From positions 1-15,847 of the forward strand of contig CAYVZZ010000054.1 in NCBI GenBank assembly GCA_964456185.1: a stretch of DNA of 15,847 nucleotides, given 5' to 3'. The translations under genes and the position numbers were made by a program. Under the pieces are notes generated by a model, which saw only the letters and a list, made by a program, of their open reading frames with translations, ran no database searches and was not told where the DNA came from. Source of the DNA: CAYVZZ01 sp964456185. Its GTDB lineage: Bacteria > Pseudomonadota > Gammaproteobacteria > Pseudomonadales > Alcanivoracaceae. This document shows positions 5,695 through 13,037 of the stretch, in pieces (positions within the stretch are counted from its first letter, which is position 1; each line of letters begins with the position of its first letter).

Positions 5695-6705
5695 TTATTC
5701 CACCGGGTTGGTACATTCACTGCGGGAAGGGTGAAACTTACAACGCACTTTGCGCAAAATAGTCAGCATGCTGCCGTTATAAAAGCCTTGATCGCGCAGT
5801 GAGATACGCGCTTTTTGCATAAGTTGTTGGTAGCCCGGTTTGTCGGCTTTAGGAATCTCAACCCACCAATGATCAGGAATATCTTTTTTGGACTGTTTAA
5901 TGAAATCCAACGCTTGATCAACATGGTTGTAAAAATAGGTGCGTGATTTCTGCGCCATCTCCGCAGGGAAGCGGTTTTTGCGCGCCACCATCTGTAGAGT
6001 AACCATCATCAGCGGGTAATCAATAATGCCACCATCAGGTGTCATGCCTTTATATAGCTCTAGCGCTTGATACGCGGCCAAGGGGGCGCCGATGATATCG
6101 ACAATGCCGTTATTGAATTTGGTCGAAAAGTTGGTGATGTCCGAGTCAATCGGCGTGGCACCAACCATACGCACCATCTTGGCTTGAGTTTTGTCAAAGC
6201 CTAAAACAGCCACTTTCTTGCCAGCTGCCTTGTCGAGCGTATTGATGCTGCGGTCATCAACAAAGAAATACGCCGAGCCCGTCGGTGCAATGCCCAAAAT
6301 GGTGTAATACTCGGTATTGAGCTGGTCAACAATTTGTGGGATGGGGCTGGATAGCAGCTTCAGCACGACACGAAATTGCTTGAGATTTTGAATGGCGCCA
6401 ATGGAATCGGTGGTGCCAGAAAAGCGCACAAACTGACGTGTGCGGATGCCGGTTATCAGCGCCGCATCACATTCACCAGAAGCCAAGTCGGCAGCTGCAA
6501 TGCTCTCACTGGTATAAGACACCAACTCGGCGTCCAGCCCCCAACCCAGGGCGGCTACCTTCCAGTCTTTCATCATCGACATAACCGGGCCGACATTGCC
6601 CGCAATCGAGAAAACGCAAATTTTGCGTTTAATGGGTGCCGCTTGCGCGAGCGAGGTGAATAATAATGCGATGGAAGCAAAAAGAACCAAGCCGGCCTTT
6701 TTCAT
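5695..6705 (-). CDS. AdeT-family putative periplasmic solute-binding protein
   Basis: A 336-residue protein with a signal peptide (residues 1-22, cleavage after AQA). The body resembles the Acinetobacter AdeT1/AdeT2 family as I remember it: KICVFSIAGNVG, MMKDWKVAALGWG, SGECDAALITGIRTRQF, YFFVDDRSINTLDKAAGKKV, DKTQAK, DSDITNFSTKFNNG, ELYKGM and the terminal LRKVRCKF. The layout, an exported two-lobed binding protein, is like TRAP/ABC solute receptors. The older 'efflux pump' label for this family is doubtful because no transmembrane pump segments exist here. Four cysteines (30, 79, 322, 331) could form disulfides. ATG 6705 has a strong AAGGAGC site (6717-6711). No transporter gene is adjacent, so it is apparently a lone receptor. 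The ligand is unknown. Confidence 0.8.
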   Translation of the reverse strand: MKKAGLVLFASIALLFTSLAQAAPIKRKICVFSIAGNVGPVMSMMKDWKVAALGWGLDAELVSYTSESIAAADLASGECDAALITGIRTRQFVRFSGTTDSIGAIQNLKQFRVVLKLLSSPIPQIVDQLNTEYYTILGIAPTGSAYFFVDDRSINTLDKAAGKKVAVLGFDKTQAKMVRMVGATPIDSDITNFSTKFNNGIVDIIGAPLAAYQALELYKGMTPDGGIIDYPLMMVTLQMVARKNRFPAEMAQKSRTYFYNHVDQALDFIKQSKKDIPDHWWVEIPKADKPGYQQLMQKARISLRDQGFYNGSMLTILRKVRCKFHPSRSECTNPVE

Positions 6706-6785
6706 GGGGAGCTCCTTGGGTGAGGTTGTTCTAATAATTTAACGTGTTACAGAACAAGCATAGCAAAAAGGTAATCAGTGCTGCC

Positions 6786-6812
6786 AAAAAAAGGAGCCGC
6801 AGTTGCGACTCC
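6786..6812 (-). terminator. Rho-independent terminator of the lipase gene
   Basis: On the minus strand GGAGTCGC, loop AACT, GCGGCTCC form an 8-bp stem with one G-U pair, followed by seven T (6792-6786). It lies about 50 nt past the lipase stop. Confidence 0.88.
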
Positions 6813-6836
6813 CTTGCTGTCGATTAAATCCGACTT

Positions 6837-6858
6837 AAGGACCCTCGAGAGAGTCCTT
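6837..6858 (-). other. Additional stem-loop between lipase stop and terminator
   Basis: AAGGAC (6837-6842) pairs with GTCCTT (6853-6858), leaving a 10-nt apex, with no T-tract. It comes immediately after the lipase stop and may protect the 3' end of the lipase mRNA. Confidence 0.5.
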
Positions 6859-6863
6859 AGCGC

Positions 6864-7820
6864 TTACAAACCGGCGTTCTTCAAGCGGTTGGCTTGAGTG
6901 CGATAAACCGTTGTCGGGTTGGATTCCAACAAGCTGTGCAGGCCAACCATTTGATTGATTTCATCCAAGTGGTTCATGTAGTAATCATCGCGGATGACTT
7001 TCCCCAAGTGGCTAGAGCAGCTGGTTACCAGGCCGTCGTTACCTTCGTTGAAGCTCAGGCTGGTGACGGCAAGCAAGTAGTCTGAAGGGTCGACCCCGGT
7101 GGTGATTTCGCCCGTGCTGGAGGCGTCACCGCTCCAAGAGTAGTAGTAAACGCCATTGCTGCCAATTTTGTTGCCTTCGCCACAATAAGTGGATGGCATG
7201 CCTTCAGGATACTGGGCGTTGAAAGCGACGGTGGCCGGTGTGGTCAGCGAATGCAGTGCAGCCATAATGTCCTGATCGTAACCGCCACCAGAAAGCAGGT
7301 CGATTAAATCAGCAAGTGCATTACCTAATGTTTCGACTGTACCCGCTGCAAGCTCGGATTCATCTGTTATGCCTTCAATGATGTCTGCAGTGCGTGAACC
7401 CCAATTAACACCACCCACGCTAGTGACAGACGCCACATATTGCGGGTAAACCGAGGCGACATAACGGGCCGTCGGGCCGCCATGGCTGTGACCAATTAAG
7501 TTGACCTTGTCGGCGCCAGTGGTTGCCAAAATTTGTTCTACTTGGCGAGCTAGCTGCTCTCCGCGAGCTTCGGTGCTGTTGGCTGCTGCAACAGGGGCAA
7601 CATAGACCTCCGCGCCAGAGCGGCGTAATTCTTGGGGAATGTCATAAAAATAATCAATGTCAGCTAGGTTGTCGAAGCCAAACAAACCATTAACTAGCAC
7701 GATGGGATACTTTGTCTCGGTGTAGTCATCATGCCACCACCAGTTCCACCAGCTTGCTTGAGCGGTCGTGGAGGTGAAAGCTAGAGCTAAGGCCAAAGCG
7801 GCCAGCTTTAAAATCTTCAT
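6864..7820 (-). CDS. lipA: Secreted triacylglycerol lipase, family I (foldase-dependent type)
   Basis: A 318-residue alpha/beta hydrolase that cleaves triacylglycerols or other long-chain esters outside the cell. A signal peptide (1-22, ending AQA) is followed by a Trp-rich stretch (SWWNWWWHDD). The core starts TKYPIVLVNGLFGFDN, as in Pseudomonas lipases. The catalytic triad is visible: Ser112 in GHSHGG, Asp262 in NDG and His284 in NHLDEIN. Cys213 and Cys268 are placed for the family disulfide. The usual oxyanion His-Gly is Asn44-Gly45 here. I chose ATG 7820 over 7832 because it gives a compact Lys-containing signal peptide. The foldase is the divergent neighbour at 8279, supporting the foldase-dependent family I.1/I.2 assignment. 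Export is presumably by Sec then type II secretion. Confidence 0.93.
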   Translation of the reverse strand: MKILKLAALALALAFTSTTAQASWWNWWWHDDYTETKYPIVLVNGLFGFDNLADIDYFYDIPQELRRSGAEVYVAPVAAANSTEARGEQLARQVEQILATTGADKVNLIGHSHGGPTARYVASVYPQYVASVTSVGGVNWGSRTADIIEGITDESELAAGTVETLGNALADLIDLLSGGGYDQDIMAALHSLTTPATVAFNAQYPEGMPSTYCGEGNKIGSNGVYYYSWSGDASSTGEITTGVDPSDYLLAVTSLSFNEGNDGLVTSCSSHLGKVIRDDYYMNHLDEINQMVGLHSLLESNPTTVYRTQANRLKNAGL

Positions 7821-7867
7821 GTAAAACCCCATGTGTTGTTATTCGTTTATGGCAAAATGCCTACACC

Positions 7868-7882
7868 GATTATTAAATAATC
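7868..7882. promoter_or_regulatory. Perfect 15-nt palindrome upstream of the lipase
   Basis: GATTATT (7868-7874), central A, AATAATC (7876-7882) are exact reverse complements. The palindrome lies about 48 nt upstream of the lipase ATG, where a regulator could overlap the promoter. No family-specific site could be named. Confidence 0.45.
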
Positions 7883-8200
7883 AGCGCGTATTGGCGACCA
7901 TGCACTAGTGACATGTCGTCTTGTCTCCAGGCCAGTCGAGATAGGATTAATTCATGGATGATATTGCTGAACCCTTGGCGTGACTGGGCTGCAAGAGACA
8001 CTAGTCCAGCGAATTAAATTTTCAGTGTAATGTTTTATGACGGGTTAGATCGTGAACATCAACAAGTAAATAATGGTTATTTGCGATTATTATTACTAAT
8101 AAAAAATGATTAACTTTATTATCGTCATAGGTCGATGTAACCAGAACAATGTTCGCGCTCCGCTATGTCTGTGTTGAAACGTAACGCGTAATGTGGTTAA

Positions 8201-8235
8201 GGGTAACAGACGGCACTGATTTGTCTGCGTTACCC
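8201..8235 (+). other. Stem-loop in the foldase 5' leader
   Basis: GGGTAAC (8201-8207) pairs with GTTACCC (8229-8235), and AGAC (8208-8211) pairs with GTCT (8223-8226), leaving a 2-nt bulge and an 11-nt loop. It ends 43 nt before the foldase ATG with no T-tract. It may be an operator or an mRNA structure. Confidence 0.5.
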
Positions 8236-8278
8236 TGTATCTTCCCGACCCAACAAAACAAATATAAAGAGGTAGAGC

Positions 8279-9343
8279 ATGAAAAAGGTGGTAGTTGGCC
8301 TATTGGCGCTGGTCGTTTTGATCGTGGGCATGTGGGCGCTATTGCCATCGTCTCAAAACATGCACTCATCCCAGCTAGTGGCATCAGACAAAGCGGCAGC
8401 ACAAGCCGCCACGAATCCGGCCGCACAGGATGCAAAAACAAAGCAGCCATTATCGGCAAGCGAGCAAGAAAAATCGTTGGTCAAATATGTTGCTCTGGGT
8501 CGCCAACTGGGAGAGCTGCCCGCATCGCTAGACGGCACCACGGTTGACGGGCATTTGCGGGTCGACGCCGACGGTAATCTACTCGTAACCGTTGGCGTTC
8601 GCCACGTGTTCGATTATTTTTTGTCGACCATCGGCGAAGAAAATCTCGAACAAATCAAAGGTCGTATTGCACTATACATAGCAGAAAACCTACCGCACGA
8701 AGCCGCTTTGCAGGCGTGGGGTATATTGCACCGATATTTAGGCTATAAGCGTAGCCTGGTTGGTATGCAGCATCCCAAGCCCGATGGCTCGGTGGCCGAT
8801 TTGCGTTCTGCCATGCGGCGACGTAATGAGGCTCGCGTCAGTTGGCTGGGCGAGGCCACCAGTCAAGCCTTTTTTGGCCCTGAAGAAGCTTATGATCGTT
8901 ACACCCTAAATCGCATGGAGGTGATGCGAAACGATGCGCTGAGCGAGCAAGAAAGACAGAAAAAATTAGCTAATCTACGCGCCAACCTGCCGCCACAAAT
9001 CTCGCAAATGATAAGAAAAACCATGGGGCCGGTGCATGCGGCGCAGCATGTGGAAACCATGCGTCAGCAAGGTGCCACTCCGGCAGAAATCAGGGAATAC
9101 CGTGCCCAGCGCTTTGGTCCAGAGGCAGCACAGCGATTGGCCGAGCTAGATAAAAGGCGAGCCAAGTGGCAAAGCCGTTATCAAGCGTATCGCCAACAAC
9201 GACAGTCCATCACCCGCGCCGGTTTGAGTCAGCAAGACCAACAGGCACAAATTAAAGCGCTGCGCAGCCGGCTGTTTTCTCAAGATGAGCTAACGCGTGT
9301 CGAGGCACTGGATCGCATTAGGGCGCGTCAGTCACTTGAGTGA
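8279..9343 (+). CDS. lifO: Lipase-specific foldase (steric chaperone)
   Basis: A 354-residue inner-membrane-anchored chaperone that folds the family I lipase in the periplasm before secretion. One N-terminal transmembrane helix (about 4-22) is followed by an Ala/Gln-rich linker (about 35-60) and the folding domain. The Lif signature RxxFDY(F/C)LSxxGE is intact as RHVFDYFLSTIGE (108-120). The rest is helical and rich in Arg, Gln and Glu, as in the Lif domain that embraces the lipase. AAAGAGG (8266-8272) sits 6 nt before the ATG. In Pseudomonas and Burkholderia the foldase follows the lipase in one operon; here it is divergent and heads toward a porin gene 57 nt away. Confidence 0.93.
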   Translation: MKKVVVGLLALVVLIVGMWALLPSSQNMHSSQLVASDKAAAQAATNPAAQDAKTKQPLSASEQEKSLVKYVALGRQLGELPASLDGTTVDGHLRVDADGNLLVTVGVRHVFDYFLSTIGEENLEQIKGRIALYIAENLPHEAALQAWGILHRYLGYKRSLVGMQHPKPDGSVADLRSAMRRRNEARVSWLGEATSQAFFGPEEAYDRYTLNRMEVMRNDALSEQERQKKLANLRANLPPQISQMIRKTMGPVHAAQHVETMRQQGATPAEIREYRAQRFGPEAAQRLAELDKRRAKWQSRYQAYRQQRQSITRAGLSQQDQQAQIKALRSRLFSQDELTRVEALDRIRARQSLE

Positions 9344-9400
9344 TGGAAAATGGTTCAATAAAGTGCTCATGAATAAATGATGAGTTCACGGGGGAGATGG

Positions 9401-10645
9401 ATGACACACCGCGTTAAGAAAATCGCAGCGCTTGCCGTATTGGCGACAACACCATTCGGTTTACCAGCAGTCGCGGTGGAGTCGACTAGTTACCAAGCAC
9501 AAATCGAGTCGTTGCAGTCGCAGATCGACCAATTGCGAAGCGAGATTAAAACGGTGGATCAAGCACAAGACGATAACAGCGGCCTGCTGGATCGGCTGTT
9601 AAAACAAAAGGAATCGGATGACGGCATTCAAATCGGTGGTGCCGTGCGTTTCCAATACACCAATCAAGGTTATGACACCGGCAATGTACACCGCGAGGGC
9701 GATGTCGCTTTCGACACCTTCCGCCTTAACTTGGATGGCGAAGTCGGCGATGTCATCCTAAGTGCTGAGTGGCGTTGGTATTCCTACATGACCACGCTGC
9801 ATCATGCCTGGGTCGGCTATGATTTCGATGAAAACAATCAGCTACAAATAGGCTTAACGCGCATCCCGTTTGGTAATCAGGCCTACAATTCACACAGCTT
9901 TTTCTTTAGTTCCAACTACTACCTTGGGCTGGAAGATACCTACGCCTTTGGCGTTGAGCATATCTTCGATAATGGCACCTGGAATGTGCAAACCGCCTTC
10001 TTTAAAAATCGCGCACGAGGCGTGGGCGGCGGTCCCGATAACTATTCATTTGACCTGGTAAAAGATGGTGCGGGCAACACCGCAGGCACGACCAACACCG
10101 GCGCACTGCGAGTGGCGCGTACCTTCAAGCCCAGCAACGATATCGCCATCGAAGTGGGGGCGTCAGGGTTATACGGCGCATTAAACAATGGCCATCACCG
10201 AATCGGTCATTATGGCGCCTATGCACTGCACACCGATATGCAATTTGGTCAGTTAAACGTGCAAGCCCAGGCGACACATTACGACTACCGCTTCAATAAT
10301 GGTGCCGATCTGATGTATCTGGGTGCCTATGCAACCACCTACGCCACCCCAACATCAGGCCACACTTACACCTTTAATGTGTCTTGGCACCAGCCGGTAA
10401 ACTGGGGGCCAATTACCAGTCTCGACATTTACAACGACTACTCGCTCATCACCCACAAGCCGGGCAACGCAGCAGATACTTACATGAATGATACCGGTGT
10501 TGGTGTGTCCGCCGGCGGTGTTTATGCCTATATCGATTACATCAACGCGCGCAACCAACCCTTTATTGGTGGCAATATGGCCGGGCTAGGCACCACAGAA
10601 GAGGTCGAGCACCGCTTCAATCTGAATATCGGCTATTACTTTTAG
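9401..10645 (+). CDS. Outer-membrane porin, OprP/OprO-like, with N-terminal coiled coil
   Basis: A 414-residue protein with a signal peptide (1 to about 25, ending AVA). A coiled-coil segment (about 31-70, YQAQIESLQSQIDQLRSEIK) is typical of trimeric phosphate/pyrophosphate-type porins. A beta-barrel with alternating aromatic strands follows (GGAVRFQY, GLTRIPFGNQAYNSH, FGVEHIF) and ends in Phe (NIGYYF), the outer-membrane assembly signal. ATG 9401 is preferred over 9377 because GGGGGAG (9390-9396) directly precedes it and the signal peptide is then normal. It lies 57 nt after the foldase on the same strand and is probably co-transcribed. A phosphate specificity should not be assumed; the substrate is unknown, and link to lipid use is inferred only from location. 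Confidence 0.8.
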   Translation: MTHRVKKIAALAVLATTPFGLPAVAVESTSYQAQIESLQSQIDQLRSEIKTVDQAQDDNSGLLDRLLKQKESDDGIQIGGAVRFQYTNQGYDTGNVHREGDVAFDTFRLNLDGEVGDVILSAEWRWYSYMTTLHHAWVGYDFDENNQLQIGLTRIPFGNQAYNSHSFFFSSNYYLGLEDTYAFGVEHIFDNGTWNVQTAFFKNRARGVGGGPDNYSFDLVKDGAGNTAGTTNTGALRVARTFKPSNDIAIEVGASGLYGALNNGHHRIGHYGAYALHTDMQFGQLNVQAQATHYDYRFNNGADLMYLGAYATTYATPTSGHTYTFNVSWHQPVNWGPITSLDIYNDYSLITHKPGNAADTYMNDTGVGVSAGGVYAYIDYINARNQPFIGGNMAGLGTTEEVEHRFNLNIGYYF

Positions 10646-10701
10646 ATGGCTGGGGCGCAGCAGTACATCGGGATGGCACAACGTCATCCGTAAAATAATG
10701 T

Positions 10702-10729
10702 ATTGTTGCGCCTAACAATTTGTTTTTTT
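10702..10729 (+). terminator. Weak terminator after the porin gene
   Basis: ATTGTT (10702-10707), loop GCGCCT, AACAAT (10714-10719) precede TTTGTTTTTTT. The stem is AT-rich, so termination may be partial. Confidence 0.4.
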
Positions 10730-10935
10730 ATGCTAAGGCAATATACTGCAAATAAGGCGCGGTGTGATGGGCATCGCTGCAGTACCTGCTGAACAGGGAA
10801 GACCAACCCATTTGGTAGGTAAGAAAAATAGAGCCGGCCCAGCTCGACAAGAACAAAAGGGTAGTTGCTAGGCTTTTGTAATCAATTACTTGCATTTGCC
10901 TGCGTTAAGATAATAACACCTCGGGGAGTAGCACT
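10720..10935 (+). promoter_or_regulatory. Possible promoter and long structured leader of the DUF1302 gene
   Basis: TATACT (10742-10747) is a 5/6 -10 with a poor TTGTTT -35 (10720-10725) at 16 bp. A start near 10754 would leave about 180 nt of leader. The leader holds small hairpins, including GCAG/CTGC, CCTG/CAGG, CCAA/TTGG and GAGC/GCTC. No known riboswitch consensus was recognised. The DUF1302 ribosome-binding site GGGGAG is at about 10923. Confidence 0.35.
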
Positions 10936-12951
10936 ATGTCTCAGCCTTTTCTGAGAAAGTCGTTGTTGGCCGCCGCCATCGCGTCTGCCGCCGTCGTCAG
11001 CGTGCCGGCACAAGCCTATCAATTCAAATTTGATAATCCGGACTGGCAAGCCAGCATTGATACCACCATCTCCGTTGGTGCGCTGTGGCGTGTTGAGCAT
11101 CGTGATGATGAGTTGGCGGCGAACGGTACATACGATCAGCTTGAAGCAGAAGGCATTGCCACACAAATTGACAAAAATGACGGCGACAACAATTTCGATC
11201 GTGGGCTTGCGTCATTGGTCTACAAGATTACCCCCGAGCTCAACGTCAGCTGGAAAAACAAATACGGTGTCAAAGTGTCGGGCACCTATTTTTATGACCA
11301 AGTCATTATGAATGGCGAGCGGGATAACGCCTACGATCCGTGTACTGATAAAGACGGGCAGGGCTGTGAGTTTTATCCCAATAATTATGCCGGCAAAGAG
11401 TTCTCCGATACTACTAAAAACTATGCCGGCAGCTATGGCCGCATGCTCGATACCTATGCATGGGCTGACTTTTACTTGGGCGAAATGCCTCTTACTATTC
11501 AGGCCGGTCGGCAAGTGATTAACTGGGGTGAAGCATTGTTCACCACCGGTGGTGTGAATACCGCCAACTATTATGACCTTAACGCACTGATGATGCCCGG
11601 GTCTGAATTGCGCGAAGCATTGCTGCCTCTGGACAGCATCTACTTTAGCTTAGGGTTAACCTACAACTTAACCGCCGAAGCCTTCTATCAATTTGGTTGG
11701 AAACCCAACTATGCCGCCATCGGCGGGACCTACTGGAGCACCAGTGATTCCTATCCCGGGCATGGCACAACCAATGTGTTGATCGACGGCGAGGCGGCTG
11801 GTGCATCACGCGCCTTTGCCGCATACACAACCGCCATGGGCTACACCGCCGGTGTGAATTATCCGCTGCAACAAGACCAAGCCATGCTACGCCGTGGTGA
11901 AAACCAAGAGCCAAAAGACTCTGGTCAATTTGGTTTTGCACTGCGTTATTTGGTACCTAGCCTCAATTACACTAACTTCTCTTTCTACTTCACCAACACC
12001 CATGCCAAGATTCCCGTAGTGGGGGCTACATTGGGTGAGTCCAATTGGTGGGGCAATGGTGGTAGTACCAAATGTATGGCAAACACCGATTGTGCCGGTG
12101 CTGTTGGCGCGGGTGGAGCAAGCGCGATTGGCGCCATGAACGCTGCTCACATGATCGATACCACGAAATACTTCTTGGCTTATCCAGAAGATATCCAAAT
12201 GTACGGCTTTAGCTTTAACACAACCATTGGCAAGCTGGCATTGAGTGGTGAGTTGGCTTATCGCCCAACACGCTACATTATCAATGAAGTGCCTGATAAC
12301 TTGATCGGTGCGGTAGGTCATGCAGCAGCTGTATTAGGTAACTCACCATCATCTTCGTTCATGTTGAGTGATCACTGTGTTCACTATGAAATCGGGGGCG
12401 ATTGTCATGCAGCCAGCGTGACGGGCGGTGATACCGTTTATTTCTATGATACAGCCCAAAGCCTAACTGGTGCGTTAGTGGGTATCTACAGCTTTGGTCC
12501 TATGTTCGGTGCCGACAACTTCATCGCCATGATGGAAACAGGCTTTGAATATCTGCACGGCCTTAACGGTGATCTGCACTACGCATCTACCGCGTCGGTC
12601 GCTCAAAGCAAATATATGGACGAGGGTGAGAAACTGGATCCAAACGATCCTTATGCCACTTACCTCGATCCCATGAGCTGGGGCTACAACGCCGTGTTTA
12701 TCGCCACCTATAATGGACTAATTCCCTCTACAGTATTTAAGCCTAGCTTGCGCTGGTCTCAAGACGTAAACGGCAATTCCGCAGTCGGTGGCAACTACAT
12801 GGAAGGGCGAAAAGCTGCCACGCTGACTCTAGAGTTTCTGGTTAAGCAGGTTGATGTAGCGTTGTCCGGCACTGTGTTCACCGGCGCGCGTTATTCCAAT
12901 AAGCTCCGTGATCGCGACAATGTCGCCCTGTCGGTGTCTTATTCATTCTAA
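10936..12951 (+). CDS. DUF1302 family outer-membrane beta-barrel protein
   Basis: A 671-residue protein with a signal peptide (1-27, VPAQA). The mature N-terminus WQASIDTTISVGALWRVE is the DUF1302 signature. The family block with AGRQVINWGE (190-199) and the following GGVNTANYYDLNALMMPGSE is well conserved. The protein has many alternating aromatic strands and ends VALSVSYSF, a C-terminal Phe insertion signal. DUF1302 members are predicted large barrels that occur next to DUF1329, YCF48 and RND/MMPL transporter genes in Pseudomonas, Marinobacter and relatives, often in loci for hydrophobic substrates. Transport of lipids, fatty acids or sterols is a hypothesis. The DUF1329 gene follows within 86 nt, with a strong stem-loop between. 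Several cysteines lie in predicted loops. Confidence 0.9.
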   Translation: MSQPFLRKSLLAAAIASAAVVSVPAQAYQFKFDNPDWQASIDTTISVGALWRVEHRDDELAANGTYDQLEAEGIATQIDKNDGDNNFDRGLASLVYKITPELNVSWKNKYGVKVSGTYFYDQVIMNGERDNAYDPCTDKDGQGCEFYPNNYAGKEFSDTTKNYAGSYGRMLDTYAWADFYLGEMPLTIQAGRQVINWGEALFTTGGVNTANYYDLNALMMPGSELREALLPLDSIYFSLGLTYNLTAEAFYQFGWKPNYAAIGGTYWSTSDSYPGHGTTNVLIDGEAAGASRAFAAYTTAMGYTAGVNYPLQQDQAMLRRGENQEPKDSGQFGFALRYLVPSLNYTNFSFYFTNTHAKIPVVGATLGESNWWGNGGSTKCMANTDCAGAVGAGGASAIGAMNAAHMIDTTKYFLAYPEDIQMYGFSFNTTIGKLALSGELAYRPTRYIINEVPDNLIGAVGHAAAVLGNSPSSSFMLSDHCVHYEIGGDCHAASVTGGDTVYFYDTAQSLTGALVGIYSFGPMFGADNFIAMMETGFEYLHGLNGDLHYASTASVAQSKYMDEGEKLDPNDPYATYLDPMSWGYNAVFIATYNGLIPSTVFKPSLRWSQDVNGNSAVGGNYMEGRKAATLTLEFLVKQVDVALSGTVFTGARYSNKLRDRDNVALSVSYSF

Positions 12952-12956
12952 TTGTG

Positions 12957-12990
12957 GTGGCAGGGCGGCGTGGGGCCGCCCAATTGCCAC
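12957..12990 (+). other. Strong intercistronic stem-loop between the DUF1302 and DUF1329 genes
   Basis: GTGGCA (12957-12962) plus GGGCGGC (12963-12969) pair with GCCGCCC (12975-12981) and TGCCAC (12985-12990): 13 bp, a 5-nt loop and a 3-nt AAT bulge. It begins 6 nt after the DUF1302 stop. No T-run follows, so it is more likely a 3'-end stabiliser or processing site than a full terminator. Confidence 0.7.
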
Positions 12991-13037
12991 TACATGACAC
13001 AACATAATTGCATACGAATTTTTACGGGAGAGTAGTT

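Larger units (their letters stand above)
7821..8278. other. Divergent lipase/foldase control region
   Basis: A 458-nt non-coding stretch, unusually long for this window. It contains a perfect palindrome near the lipase, a CACTAGTG palindrome (7903-7910), a very AT-rich segment (about 8085-8130) and a stem-loop in the probable foldase leader. TTGAAA (8174-8179) could be a -35 for the foldase, but no convincing -10 follows. No ORF with coding character was found. It probably carries both divergent promoters and their regulator sites. Confidence 0.55.

Noticed and set aside
8163..8547. Open frames on both strands at the foldase start
   Set aside because: They conflict with the foldase, which has a good ribosome-binding site and the Lif signature.
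10750..10830. Possible c-di-GMP (GEMM) riboswitch
   Set aside because: The region has a few superficially similar bases but lacks the conserved GEMM core and tetraloop-receptor pattern.
13008..13037. Upstream TTG start extending the DUF1329 protein by 10 residues
   Set aside because: The ATG at 13038 has the better ribosome-binding site and gives a normal signal peptide.
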